Source: Marinomonas rhizomae (GTDB lineage Bacteria; Pseudomonadota; Gammaproteobacteria; Pseudomonadales; Marinomonadaceae). From it: DNA of 64,000 nucleotides. Below are positions 51,655 through 60,638 of the stretch, piece by piece (within the stretch, counting starts at the first letter, position 1; each line of letters starts with the position of its first letter). Location of the stretch: NCBI RefSeq assembly GCF_003315485.1, contig NZ_QNSE01000006.1, forward strand, positions 62,001 through 126,000, read 5' to 3'. Under the pieces are notes generated by a model that was given only the letters and a program-made list of their open reading frames with translations, had not been told where the DNA came from and ran no database searches. The translations under genes were made by a program, and so were the position numbers.

Positions 51655-53094
51655 CTAAGATTGAAGATAGACAACATGAGTATTCGTGTACTCATACAAG
51701 CCATGCTTACCATCAGCACCACCAATTCCAGATTTTCTCACGCCAGCATGAAAACCTTGCATTGCTTCAAAGTTTTCTCGGTTTATGTAAGTTTCACCAA
51801 AATCTAACTCACGCATTGCTTGCATCGCTTTAGACAAATCACGTGTATAAATTGCTGATGTTAAACCGTATTCACAATCATTAGCATGTGTGATTGCTTC
51901 ATCTAGAGAGTCAACTATTTGAATCGGCAGTACTGGTCCAAATATTTCTTTACGCATAATGTCCATAGACATATCACATTGACTCAATACAGTTGGTTGG
52001 AAGAAATAACCTTTTCCAGTATCTGCAACTCTACCACCACATTCTAACTTCGCACCTTGCTGCAGCGCTAACTCAACACTCGCTGCGACTTTATCAAGTC
52101 CAATCTTATTAACCATAGGCCCCATCACAATATCGCTGTCTTTTAGTGGGTCACCAAAAGCAACTTGCTCCATTGCTTGGGTAATACGCTTGGTAAACTC
52201 TGCTGCTGCACCACGCTGTACATAAACTCTTTCTGTACAGTTACAAACTTGTCCAGAGTTAATAACTCGAGAATCGCAAATTGCCCTAACAGCAAGATCT
52301 AAATCCGCATCATCAAGAACAATCGCTGGCGCCTTACCGCCCAACTCCAAATTTACTTTCGTTATATTTTTGGCTGCCGCCGCCATGATTTTTTCACCAG
52401 TACCCACACTTCCAGTAAAACTGATCATATCTACGTCAGGTGAAGCACTTAGTTGAGCCCCTACTAGTCCAGATCCGCAAACCACATTAAAAACACCTTT
52501 AGGTAAAGACGTTTCTGCTAGTAACTTTGTGAATTCGAAACAATTATTCGGCGTTTCCTCACTCGGTTTTATAACAATAGTATTGCCTGTTACCAAGGCT
52601 GGGGCCATTTTTCGTGCAATTAAAAAGAATGGAAAATTCCATGGCAAAATACCTGCTACGACACCAACAGGTTTACGGAGTAAGAAAATATTTTCGTTTT
52701 GACGGTCACTGGTGATCACTTCACCTTCAATACGACGAGCCCATTCGGCCATGTAGTCCATATAGTCGGCGGTAAAATTCACTTCGACTTCTGCAAGGGG
52801 GAGTATTTTACCTTGTTCTTCGCTAATTACTTTTGCCAACCTTGGAGCGTGCTCACGAATTTTTGCAGCAATTTCACGCAAATAACCTGCTCGTTCATTC
52901 GGCGTCTTACGTGCCCAAGGTTTTTGTGCCACACGAGCTGCATTAATAGCTTGCTGAACGTCATTCTCAGAAGAAGCAGGAACGTGAGAAATTAACGCTT
53001 CCGTAGCAGGATTAAAAACATCAAGACTATCGTCGCTGGAACAAAACTCGCCATTGATAAAATTCTGATAAGTAGGAATATTATTGTTTTTCAT
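51655..53094 (-). CDS. aldA: Aldehyde dehydrogenase, AldA-like (lactaldehyde/glycolaldehyde)
   Basis: A 479-residue NAD-dependent aldehyde dehydrogenase, the same length as E. coli AldA, with the same C-terminal pattern (GGADGKHGLYEY then VVYLQS). Key segments are GILPWNFPFFLIARKMAPAL, the NAD site TGSVGTGEKIM, the general base Glu in LELGGKAP and the catalytic Cys in NSGQVCNCTERVYV. In this operon it would oxidise L-lactaldehyde from the aldolase step to L-lactate. It is the last gene, ahead of a terminator. Confidence 0.91.
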   Translation of the reverse strand: MKNNNIPTYQNFINGEFCSSDDSLDVFNPATEALISHVPASSENDVQQAINAARVAQKPWARKTPNERAGYLREIAAKIREHAPRLAKVISEEQGKILPLAEVEVNFTADYMDYMAEWARRIEGEVITSDRQNENIFLLRKPVGVVAGILPWNFPFFLIARKMAPALVTGNTIVIKPSEETPNNCFEFTKLLAETSLPKGVFNVVCGSGLVGAQLSASPDVDMISFTGSVGTGEKIMAAAAKNITKVNLELGGKAPAIVLDDADLDLAVRAICDSRVINSGQVCNCTERVYVQRGAAAEFTKRITQAMEQVAFGDPLKDSDIVMGPMVNKIGLDKVAASVELALQQGAKLECGGRVADTGKGYFFQPTVLSQCDMSMDIMRKEIFGPVLPIQIVDSLDEAITHANDCEYGLTSAIYTRDLSKAMQAMRELDFGETYINRENFEAMQGFHAGVRKSGIGGADGKHGLYEYTNTHVVYLQS

Positions 53095-53115
53095 ATTGTC
53101 TCCTATGTTTCTTAT

Positions 53116-53913
53116 TTAGTAGGTACCTGAGTTATTTGATTTAGAACGAGCACCAAGGTATTTATTAAGGTTTTCTTTTGCTGCGCTACGCATCAAGGAA
53201 ATGTCTATTCCAACGGCCACAAAACTACAACCCATTTGCATATATTTACGGGCATCGGCTTCCACAGGAGCCAAAATACCGCAAGCTTTTCCTGCTGAAA
53301 GTGTTGCATCGATCACCGATGAAATGCTGGATTGCACATCGCCATGGTAAGGGTTTCCTGGATGACCAAGACCAATTGAAAGATCCGCAGGCCCAATAAA
53401 GACAGCATCAACACCATCAACATTGGCAATTTCTTCTGCATTCTTAACACCTAACGATGACTCAATCTGCACAATCAAACACAACTCATCACCAGCTATG
53501 TTTAGATAATTATCAATAGCATCCCAGCGTGTTGCTCGAGCAAGACCACCACCGACACCACGAATCCCTTTTGGTGGGTAATGCATCGCTGAAACTAGCT
53601 CTTTTGCTTGCTCTGCGGTCTCCACCATTGGAATCATTAAGGTTTGGACCCCTATGTCTAAGAGACGCTTGATATTGTCTTTATCCGAACTTTCAGGACG
53701 CACGATTGGATGTGAATGATAAGGCGCTATAGCTTGTAACTGCCCCAATAAAGACTGTGTAGTATTAGGAGCATGTTCACTATCTACCAAAAGCCAGTCA
53801 TAGCCTACAGTAGCCAAAATTTCAGCGGCATAACCCGTTGTTAGCCCAGCCCAGCAGCCGTATTGCTTTTCAATATTTAAACGCGATTTAAACGTATTTT
53901 TTGGAAGTTTCAT
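53116..53913 (-). CDS. rhmA: HpcH/HpaI-family aldolase, RhmA-like
   Basis: A 265-residue class II (metal-dependent) aldolase. It contains YDWLLVDSEHAPNT (the DxEH base and metal region), VRPESSDKDNIKRLLDIGVQTLMIPMV, RGVGGGLARATRWD, CLIVQIESSLGVKNAEEI (metal Glu) and VFIGPADLSIGLGHPG (metal Asp). The length and C-terminal SGTY match E. coli RhmA, which splits 2-keto-3-deoxy-L-rhamnonate to pyruvate and L-lactaldehyde. Neighbouring RhmD- and AldA-like genes support that assignment. Related GarL-type aldolases are the main alternative. Confidence 0.87.
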   Translation of the reverse strand: MKLPKNTFKSRLNIEKQYGCWAGLTTGYAAEILATVGYDWLLVDSEHAPNTTQSLLGQLQAIAPYHSHPIVRPESSDKDNIKRLLDIGVQTLMIPMVETAEQAKELVSAMHYPPKGIRGVGGGLARATRWDAIDNYLNIAGDELCLIVQIESSLGVKNAEEIANVDGVDAVFIGPADLSIGLGHPGNPYHGDVQSSISSVIDATLSAGKACGILAPVEADARKYMQMGCSFVAVGIDISLMRSAAKENLNKYLGARSKSNNSGTY

Positions 53914-54015
53914 TACCTTCTCCTACTCAAAATGTGCTCCGATGCCAGATTAAGGCAAAATATTCCCCTACCCATTACAATTAGGGCACATTTAGAAGTT
54001 ATTAATAGGAAGTGT

Positions 54016-55197
54016 TTAGTGAATGTAAGGTCGGCTCAACTCACATTCAGGATTCAATCGAACACCAAATCCAGGTTTATCCAGAGCTGATATGTTCATC
54101 TTTCCGTTCAATGGAACAGGCTCGTCCAACAATAGAGGATTGAACATAGGTACAACTTTATCTGCGTTAGGAGCCATCATCAAAAACTCAGCAAATGGAC
54201 TATTTTGACGAGTAAATACAAAGTGATAGCTATAAACAGACGACCCATGAGGAACCACAAGTTTATTATGTGCATCTGCTAATGCCGATATCTTTAAAAG
54301 TTCGGTCAAACCACCGCACCAACCCACATCTGGTTGGATTAAGTCACAACAATTTTTGTCAAACAGCATGCGGAAACCCCAACGCGTTGCCTCATGTTCA
54401 CCTGTTGACACCATCATTCCATCAGGGATATTTTCACGAAGCTCGGCATAGCCCCAGTAATCGTCTGGTGGTAGCGCCTCTTCAATCCATTTCAAACCAT
54501 ATTCACTAGCCGCTTTTGCTAACTTGATCGAATAGTTCAAATCTAAACTCATCCAGCAATCGAACATTAACCAAAAATCATCGCCGACTTTTGAACGCAT
54601 ATGAGCAAGCGTTTCTATATTTTTTTTAAGCCCTTCGTCTCCATCAGCTGGTCCCCATTGCAATGGTAGCTTACCGCCAATAAAACCCATTTCTTTGGCC
54701 AAATCGGGACGAGCTCCTGTTGCATAAAATTTCAGCTCATCACGAACAGCACCACCAATCATCTTATGAACAGGCTCATTTCGAACTTTGCCTAACAAAT
54801 CCCATAAGGCTAAATCAACACCAGAAATAGCATTTAACACCACTCCTTTACGACCATAGTACAAAGTTGAGTTAAACATCTGATCCCAGATCTTTTCGAT
54901 GTCAGTAACATCAGCCCCTTCAACGAAACGAGCTAAGTGTTTTTCGACAATAAAAGCACCGATTTCCCCCCCTGTCGTGACAGCAAAACCGACCGTGCCA
55001 TCTGTAGCTTCAATTTCGACCACTAAAGTACCTAATACATTGATACCAAAACTTTTACGACTTTGTTTATATTCCTCATATTTGCTCATTGGCGTACAGA
55101 TATGATCATCTATCCAATGAGCTTCTGTTTGGTCATGGTAATCAGCGCCACCGCCTCTCACCACAAAAGCGCGAACTTCTTTTATTTGCATTTTCAT
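54016..55197 (-). CDS. rhmD: L-rhamnonate dehydratase-like enolase-superfamily enzyme
   Basis: About 393 residues. It follows E. coli RhmD very closely: [20 protein letters not shown] at the N-terminus (capping domain), [37 protein letters not shown] and [19 protein letters not shown]. The metal ligands are in [11 protein letters not shown] and TGEHEA, and the catalytic His is in [13 protein letters not shown]. It dehydrates L-rhamnonate to 2-keto-3-deoxy-L-rhamnonate. RhmD-type enzymes also accept L-lyxonate and L-mannonate. ATG at 55197 is taken; GTG at 55200 and ATG at 55191 are close options, with AAGG just upstream. Confidence 0.9.
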   Translation of the reverse strand: MKMQIKEVRAFVVRGGGADYHDQTEAHWIDDHICTPMSKYEEYKQSRKSFGINVLGTLVVEIEATDGTVGFAVTTGGEIGAFIVEKHLARFVEGADVTDIEKIWDQMFNSTLYYGRKGVVLNAISGVDLALWDLLGKVRNEPVHKMIGGAVRDELKFYATGARPDLAKEMGFIGGKLPLQWGPADGDEGLKKNIETLAHMRSKVGDDFWLMFDCWMSLDLNYSIKLAKAASEYGLKWIEEALPPDDYWGYAELRENIPDGMMVSTGEHEATRWGFRMLFDKNCCDLIQPDVGWCGGLTELLKISALADAHNKLVVPHGSSVYSYHFVFTRQNSPFAEFLMMAPNADKVVPMFNPLLLDEPVPLNGKMNISALDKPGFGVRLNPECELSRPYIH

Positions 55198-55218
55198 CAC
55201 CTTAGTTAATGGGTTTTA

Positions 55219-56532
55219 TTATTGTTTAAGCGTACTAGGTAGCCACAAAGCAATGTCTGGAAACATCATGACAATAGCCAGTGCAATCACCTGTAAAATA
55301 ATGAAAGGGATTACTCCACGGAAAATATCCATAAGTGACACATCTTTAGGCGCGACACTCTTTAAATAGAAACAAGCAGGGCCAAATGGTGGAGATATAA
55401 ATGAAATCTGCATATTCATACAGAACAACACACCAAACCACACTGGATCTAACCCCAAAGATTTAATGATTGGAATAAAGATAGGCATGGTCAGAATCAA
55501 AATACCAATCCAGTCCATGAACATCCCCAAAATGGCTAATATCACCATCATAATGATAACAATCACCATTGGAGAATAAGGTAGGCCCTGCATTAGGCCC
55601 GAAAGGTAACGTGATCCCCCCATGATATTGAAAATACCAATAAGTGCTGTTGCTCCAAGGCTTAACCAGAAAAGCTTTCCACAGGTTTGCAGTGTTTCTA
55701 GCAACGCAGATTTTAACGAGTCCGACGTCAGCATTCTGCGCTTAACTAATACGGCAAAAGTAGCAATACAACCCATTGCAGCCGCTTCAGTTACCGAGCA
55801 GATACCTCCATAAATACTTCCAAGTACCCACAAAGCAATTAAGCCCGGGCCAATCAGATTTTTTAACGTTTTAAGCTTTTCAGAAAGGCTCAACACTTCG
55901 CTTTCAGGTAACGCTGGACCATGATCAGGGTTTAACTTACACAGCACATAGATATAAATCATGTACAAAGTAGAAAGCAATAAACCAGGTAATAACGTCG
56001 CTTTGAATAACTCTCCCGTTGACACTCCTGCAGTTACGCCATACATAATTAATACGATACTTGGAGGTATCATTGTTCCCAAAGCACCACCCGCAGCAAT
56101 CGTACCAACAGCAAGCTGCTTGTTATATTTCAAACGTAACAATTGCGGCAAGGCAACTAAACCAAGCATAACGGTTTCACCGCCCACGATCCCCGTAATG
56201 GCTGCTAGAAGAACCGCTACAAACATGGTTTGAATAGCAACCCCCCCTCGTAGACGCCCAGACCAAACATACATAGCGTTGAATAAATCCTTTGCAACAC
56301 CCGATCGCTCCATGAAAGCCGCCATCAACACAAACATCGGAACGGCTAGCAACGATGGTTCCATCACAAAAGTGTACATACGAGCAGCTATTAGCGTAAT
56401 GCCATCTGGGCCAATCACCGCAAGCGTCGTCACAATTGCAATGGCCATTGTGACAAATGCTAGGGGTAACCCAAGCATCATCAGTACAATCATTGCCCCT
56501 AAAATACTGAGAGTAACGTACTGCACAGACAT
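55219..56532 (-). CDS. TRAP transporter large permease (DctM)
   Basis: A 437-residue membrane protein with about 12 helices, of the DctM type. Features include LGLPLAFVTMAIAIVTTL, AVPMFVLMAAFMERSGVAKDLF, VGGETVMLGLVALPQLLR, AAGGALGTMIPPSIVLIMYG and ISFISPPFGPACFYLK. It is the channel of the TRAP importer that uses a sodium gradient. Its start overlaps the DctQ stop by one base, and it would import the acid sugar handled by the enzymes downstream. Confidence 0.94.
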   Translation of the reverse strand: MSVQYVTLSILGAMIVLMMLGLPLAFVTMAIAIVTTLAVIGPDGITLIAARMYTFVMEPSLLAVPMFVLMAAFMERSGVAKDLFNAMYVWSGRLRGGVAIQTMFVAVLLAAITGIVGGETVMLGLVALPQLLRLKYNKQLAVGTIAAGGALGTMIPPSIVLIMYGVTAGVSTGELFKATLLPGLLLSTLYMIYIYVLCKLNPDHGPALPESEVLSLSEKLKTLKNLIGPGLIALWVLGSIYGGICSVTEAAAMGCIATFAVLVKRRMLTSDSLKSALLETLQTCGKLFWLSLGATALIGIFNIMGGSRYLSGLMQGLPYSPMVIVIIMMVILAILGMFMDWIGILILTMPIFIPIIKSLGLDPVWFGVLFCMNMQISFISPPFGPACFYLKSVAPKDVSLMDIFRGVIPFIILQVIALAIVMMFPDIALWLPSTLKQ

Positions 56533-57023
56533 TAGTATTTACTCCCTATTCCATGGCTAAAAGTATCTTCAATAAAGTTGACCAGCGCCTGGAGAGACAT
56601 GAATACAGCACTCACTGTAATCATAGGCTTGATAATGGCGGGAATGGGAACATCCCAACTTCCTCCAGTCGATTCACCACGTATGATGGCATCCATACCG
56701 AAACGCCATCCAGCCCATGCAATACATAAGCACACGACAAAACAAAAGAGACTATTTAGCTGAACTAAACGATGCCGCCACTTTTCAGGCAACATCTCTT
56801 GTATTGCCGTAATCGCAATATGATCTCGTTCTTTCATCACATAACTACCGGATAAAATGATAGCTGCTGCAGACAGAGCCAAACTAAGATCAAAAACCCA
56901 AGTAGTAGGGCTATTTAAGAGGTAACGCATGCCGACCTCATACCCAGTAATGGCAACACTGATTAAGAAAAACCAAGACACTACTTTTCCTAACCAATCT
57001 GAAATACCACGAATAATATTCAT
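56532..57023 (-). CDS. TRAP transporter small permease (DctQ)
   Basis: A 163-residue protein with four predicted helices. The first is WLGKVVSWFFLISVAITGYEVGMRYLLNSPTTW, followed by SGSYVMKERDHIAITAIQEML, in the DctQ pattern. It forms the small membrane subunit with DctM. It lies between dctP and dctM in the usual order. Confidence 0.92.
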   Translation of the reverse strand: MNIIRGISDWLGKVVSWFFLISVAITGYEVGMRYLLNSPTTWVFDLSLALSAAAIILSGSYVMKERDHIAITAIQEMLPEKWRHRLVQLNSLFCFVVCLCIAWAGWRFGMDAIIRGESTGGSWDVPIPAIIKPMITVSAVFMSLQALVNFIEDTFSHGIGSKY

Positions 57024-57042
57024 AATCCCCCCAAGAGCCTTG

Positions 57043-58065
57043 TTATTCGAGTAACCCTAGGCGCTTCATGAAATTAACGTGCGACTCGTATGCTTTATGA
57101 GCTAAATCCGACTCTTTAGAAGCTTCTAGCCAAACACCCTTAGCAATTTCACGCATCTTGTTCTGCTCTTCTGCAGACCAATAAATAGGTTCAACCCCTT
57201 CAGTTTTATCTTTTTCCATTATCTCGCCACGAGAAACCATGTCGGATAAGTTAATTTGAACGGTTAAATCTCGGTAGGCTGTAGTGATGATTTGCTGAAT
57301 ATCTTTAGGTTGGGCATCCCATTTTTTCTTGCTCACAGACATAGAAAGAACAGGTAAGGAATGGAAGTCAACGATAGGATACTTAGCCACTTCGTGATAA
57401 CCAGCAGCACTATTCATTACATAGCTACTAGCATCAGCTGCATCTATAACGCCTTTTTCAAGCGCAGAATAGATATCAGCCATTCCCATATTTAATGGCG
57501 CGGCCCCCATATCAGAGAATATTTCCGAAGCAAGCCCAGAAGGAGCACGAACTTTAACACCTTTAAAATCAGCTACGCTACGGATCGGCTTTTTAGCAAT
57601 TAAAGACTCAATTCCTGCATTTGAACAACCAACAAAATGAATGTCGTAGTTATCATATACTTCTTGGAAAAGCTCTTTACCTCCACCGAACTCACACCAA
57701 GCAAAAGCTTGTGTCCAATTAGTATACCCACCAACTAAATCAGCCAGCATGGCAAAACCTTTATCAAGACCGGCAAAGTAAGCAGGTGAAGTAATATCGC
57801 CATCAATAATGCCATATCCCATCGCATCAATAGTTTCACTGGCTGCAACAACAGAACCGCCGGGAAGTAACTCAAGTCGTAAACGTCCACCTAACATTTC
57901 GTTCACATTATTCACCCATGCATCTTCAGCTTGATAAACAATATGTCCAGTAGGTAGATGGCTTTGAATTTTCCAAACCTCTTCAGCAAGGGCATTTGAG
58001 GATAAAGCACCTAATGCCATACCTATAACGGCGACTTTAGATACAAATGTATGTTTTTTAAACAT
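57043..58065 (-). CDS. TRAP transporter substrate-binding protein (DctP)
   Basis: A 340-residue periplasmic binding protein. ATG at 58065 is chosen because GGAGA precedes it and a signal peptide follows at once (KHTFVSKVAVIGMALGALSSNALA). A longer frame to 58110 would run through the palindromic operator. DctP features are WKIQSHLPTGHIVYQ, VRAPSGLASEIFSDMGAAPLNMGMADIYSALEKGVIDAADA and VSKKKWDAQPKDIQQII. The conserved Arg of VRAPSG normally holds the ligand carboxylate. The ligand is likely an aldonate such as L-rhamnonate (inference from neighbours). Confidence 0.93.
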   Translation of the reverse strand: MFKKHTFVSKVAVIGMALGALSSNALAEEVWKIQSHLPTGHIVYQAEDAWVNNVNEMLGGRLRLELLPGGSVVAASETIDAMGYGIIDGDITSPAYFAGLDKGFAMLADLVGGYTNWTQAFAWCEFGGGKELFQEVYDNYDIHFVGCSNAGIESLIAKKPIRSVADFKGVKVRAPSGLASEIFSDMGAAPLNMGMADIYSALEKGVIDAADASSYVMNSAAGYHEVAKYPIVDFHSLPVLSMSVSKKKWDAQPKDIQQIITTAYRDLTVQINLSDMVSRGEIMEKDKTEGVEPIYWSAEEQNKMREIAKGVWLEASKESDLAHKAYESHVNFMKRLGLLE

Positions 58066-58106
58066 TCTTATTCTCCACACTTTTATATACATTTTTATTG
58101 TTAGGT

Positions 58107-58139
58107 ACATAGGTAACCTGTCTGACAGGTTAACTATGT
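58107..58139. promoter_or_regulatory. 33-bp palindromic operator between TRAP operon and GntR gene
   Basis: Two 16-base arms around a central T: ACATAG-g-TAACCTGTC and GACAGGTTA-a-CTATGT, matching at 15 of 16 positions per arm. It lies in the shared promoter region of the TRAP operon and the divergent FadR-type regulator. It is the obvious binding site for that dimeric regulator. Confidence 0.75.
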
Positions 58140-58231
58140 TTACTATTTAGCCTAGTTGAACTATTATTGTCAACATTAGATTTTAAAATGCCCATTTAAA
58201 ACGGCATCCAACAAAATGGATAATTTGAACA

Positions 58232-58954
58232 ATGACCAAATTTTTAGAGTCTCTCAATCTAGACCCTATAGACAGAGAGTCTATTGCGGAAAAAGTAGTG
58301 AATAAAATTCTTTCTCTAGTTCAATCTGGTAATTTGAAACCTGGTGACAAACTACCTTCCGAAAAAGAGCTAATGACAGTTTTTTCTGTCAGTAGACCTA
58401 CCCTCAGAGAAGCACTACGCGCCTTATCAATACTAGGAATAACAGCGACTAGAAAAGGCGGAGGAACCTATATCTCAGAATTGAAAGCGGCAGACTTATT
58501 GAGACCATTAGAGTTTTTTGTCTCAATAGAAGATCAAAGTATTAAAGATATTTTTGAGTGCAGACGAATTCTAGAATGTGAGATGGTTGCCAAAGCAGCA
58601 GCTTGTGTAACAGATCAACAGCTTATTGAATTCGACCAATTAATAAGCGTTCAAAAAGAAGCAGTAAAAGACCCTGTAGCGTTTCGAATATCCGATCAAA
58701 AATTTCATGAGTTATTGGCAAATATTTCAGGAAACGTTGTTTTAGCACGGTTGGCCGACGGTATGTATAACATCGCCATGGATGCTCGCCGCAAGGCAAC
58801 AGAAATGAAAGGAGTTCTACCTCAGAGTATTGCCGACCACATCGCTATAGTTAATGCACTCAAGAAAAAAGATTCTACTCTTGCATCAGAAGCCATGAGA
58901 GAGCATTTGAATAATATTGAAAACTCGACTCTACTAGCCATATCACATACGTAA
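58232..58954 (+). CDS. FadR-type GntR-family transcriptional regulator
   Basis: A 240-residue GntR regulator of the FadR subfamily. The winged helix is residues 15-85 (IAEKVVNKILSLVQSGNLKPGDKLPSEKELMTVFSVSRPTLREALRAL). The C-terminal FCD helical domain has IFECRRILECEMVAKAA, the metal/ligand region FHELLANISGN and SIADHIAIVNALKKKD (D..H). It is divergent from the TRAP/rhmD operon and faces the large palindrome, so it probably represses that operon until the sugar acid or its keto-deoxy product binds. E. coli uses an IclR-type RhmR for the equivalent genes. Confidence 0.92.
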   Translation: MTKFLESLNLDPIDRESIAEKVVNKILSLVQSGNLKPGDKLPSEKELMTVFSVSRPTLREALRALSILGITATRKGGGTYISELKAADLLRPLEFFVSIEDQSIKDIFECRRILECEMVAKAAACVTDQQLIEFDQLISVQKEAVKDPVAFRISDQKFHELLANISGNVVLARLADGMYNIAMDARRKATEMKGVLPQSIADHIAIVNALKKKDSTLASEAMREHLNNIENSTLLAISHT

Positions 58955-59346
58955 GATGAACAGTTTAAAATAGTGATTCAAAGAAGTTTACCCTGTAAAG
59001 TATTTATTACCCGAGACCCAAAAAACCTCTTCAAGTGACAGCTTAAAGAGGTTAACCAGCCTATAAATCAAATACTTACACACTTAAATTGATACATTTT
59101 TTGTTGAGTTTAGGACTGTTTGCCTCTTCAGGTATCTGCCTGATCGCCCTATTCATCCTTTGGAAAGTTCCACCTATGGTACTTTTTAAAAAATAACACT
59201 TTCTGGCACTTAAATGATTTATTAACAGAAGTCGCTTTCAGCCCCTGTTTCTGTCGTATAAAGACTCATCCTTTTTGCTACTGGTGACAAAATAACCAGT
59301 CGAGCTCAAAAGCAAAAATAAAAACAACAGAAAAAAGGATGTCGAT
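58955..59346. other. Intergenic region between GntR gene and fdhA
   Basis: About 390 bases. It holds a weak hairpin AACCTCTT/AAGAGGTT (59024-59053) after the regulator gene, without a T-run. It also holds a 31-codon hydrophobic frame at 59101-59196 and a small inverted repeat ACTGGT/ACCAGT (59280-59300) before fdhA that might be a regulator site. No RNA gene was recognised. Confidence 0.45.
59024..59053 (+). terminator. Weak hairpin after the GntR gene
   Basis: Inverted repeat AACCTCTT and AAGAGGTT with a 14-base loop that can pair further (CAAG with CTTA in part). It is preceded by a run of A but lacks a T-run on the plus strand, so termination is uncertain. Confidence 0.35.
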
Positions 59347-60540
59347 ATGAGTAGTCATGCAAACCGCGGCGTTATTTATCAAGGTGACGGTACAGTCAAA
59401 GTCGAAGCCATTGCCTTTCCTGAGTTAGCCATAGGCAAACGTCGATGCGACCACGGCGTTATTCTCAAAGTCGTTACCACAAATATTTGCGGCAGCGATC
59501 AACACATGGTTCGAGGCCGAACAACCGCCCCAAGCGGCTTGGTACTCGGCCATGAAATCACTGGCGAAGTCATCGAATGCGGCCGAGATGTAGAATTCAT
59601 TAAGGTGGGTGACTTAGTCTCTGTACCTTTCAATATTGCTTGCGGACGTTGCCGTAATTGTAAAGAAGGCAAAACTGGCATTTGTTTAAACGTCAACCCA
59701 GCTCGCCCTGGCGCGGCGTATGGTTATGTAGACATGGGAGGTTGGGTGGGCGGACAAGCTGACTATGTCATGGTGCCTTACGCCGATTTCAACTTATTGA
59801 AATTCCCCGACGCCGACCAAGCCCGTGAGAAAATCCAAAGCCTCACACTGCTGTCTGATATTTTCCCAACGGGATTCCATGGCTGCGTCACTGCTGGTGT
59901 TGGGCCGGGTTCCACCGTTTACATCGCCGGTGCGGGCCCTGTTGGTTTGGCCGCTGCAGCATCGGCTCATTTACTTGGTGCAGCTTGTGTCATTGTCGGC
60001 GACATGGTGGAAGACCGTCTTAACCAAGCACGCTCTTTTGGTTGTGAAACAATCGATCTTACCCAAGATGGTGACATTCAAGATAAAATCGAAGCCATTC
60101 TTGGTGACCGAGAAGTGGATGCCTTTGTGGATTGCGTAGGTTTTGAAGCCCATGCATGCGGCTGCAATCATCATCAAGAATCCCCTGCTGTCGTATTGAA
60201 TTCCGCAATGCAGATGACCCGAGCGGGTGGACAAATTGGTATTCCAGGTTTATATGTCACAGAAGATCCAGGTGCTACTGACGAAGCGGCAAAACAAGGC
60301 AGCCTAAGCATGCGCTTTGGTCTAGGTTGGGCAAAATCTCATTCACTTCATACTGGCCAATGCCCCGTAATGAAATATCATCGTGCACTAATGCAAGCTA
60401 TCTTGTTTGATAAGATCGACATTGCAAAAGCGGTGAATGTACAAATGATTTCACTGGATCAAGCGCCACAAGGTTATGCTGATTTCGATGGCGGCGCGGC
60501 GAAGAAATTCGTTATCGATCCACACAAAATGGTGAGTTGA
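59347..60540 (+). CDS. fdhA: Glutathione-independent formaldehyde dehydrogenase
   Basis: A 397-residue zinc-dependent medium-chain dehydrogenase, close in length and pattern to Pseudomonas putida FdhA. Visible are TTNICGSDQHMVRGRT (catalytic zinc Cys), LGHEITGEVIE, the structural-zinc block CGRCRNCKEGKTGIC, the NAD-binding GAGPVGLAAAASAHLLGA and the family-specific HACGCNHHQESPA. It oxidises formaldehyde to formate using tightly held NAD+. It is monocistronic, with AAAGGA upstream and a terminator after the stop. Other aldehydes and alcohols can be substrates in the family. Confidence 0.93.
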   Translation: MSSHANRGVIYQGDGTVKVEAIAFPELAIGKRRCDHGVILKVVTTNICGSDQHMVRGRTTAPSGLVLGHEITGEVIECGRDVEFIKVGDLVSVPFNIACGRCRNCKEGKTGICLNVNPARPGAAYGYVDMGGWVGGQADYVMVPYADFNLLKFPDADQAREKIQSLTLLSDIFPTGFHGCVTAGVGPGSTVYIAGAGPVGLAAAASAHLLGAACVIVGDMVEDRLNQARSFGCETIDLTQDGDIQDKIEAILGDREVDAFVDCVGFEAHACGCNHHQESPAVVLNSAMQMTRAGGQIGIPGLYVTEDPGATDEAAKQGSLSMRFGLGWAKSHSLHTGQCPVMKYHRALMQAILFDKIDIAKAVNVQMISLDQAPQGYADFDGGAAKKFVIDPHKMVS

Positions 60541-60569
60541 TAAGCCCAGAAGCAGAATAACTCAATGAA

Positions 60570-60627
60570 AAAGGCCCTGTGTTGCTAACGCTTAGAATCT
60601 CGTTAACAAGACAAGGCCTTTCATCTA
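60570..60627. terminator. Bidirectional terminator between fdhA and nnr
   Basis: Outer stem AAAGGCC/GGCCTTT (60570-60576 with 60615-60621) plus inner TTGCTAACG/CGTTAACAA with one mismatch. A-run on the left and TCATCTATTTT on the right. It ends both the plus-strand fdhA and the minus-strand nnr transcripts. Confidence 0.82.
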
Positions 60628-60638
60628 TTTTACTTTTT

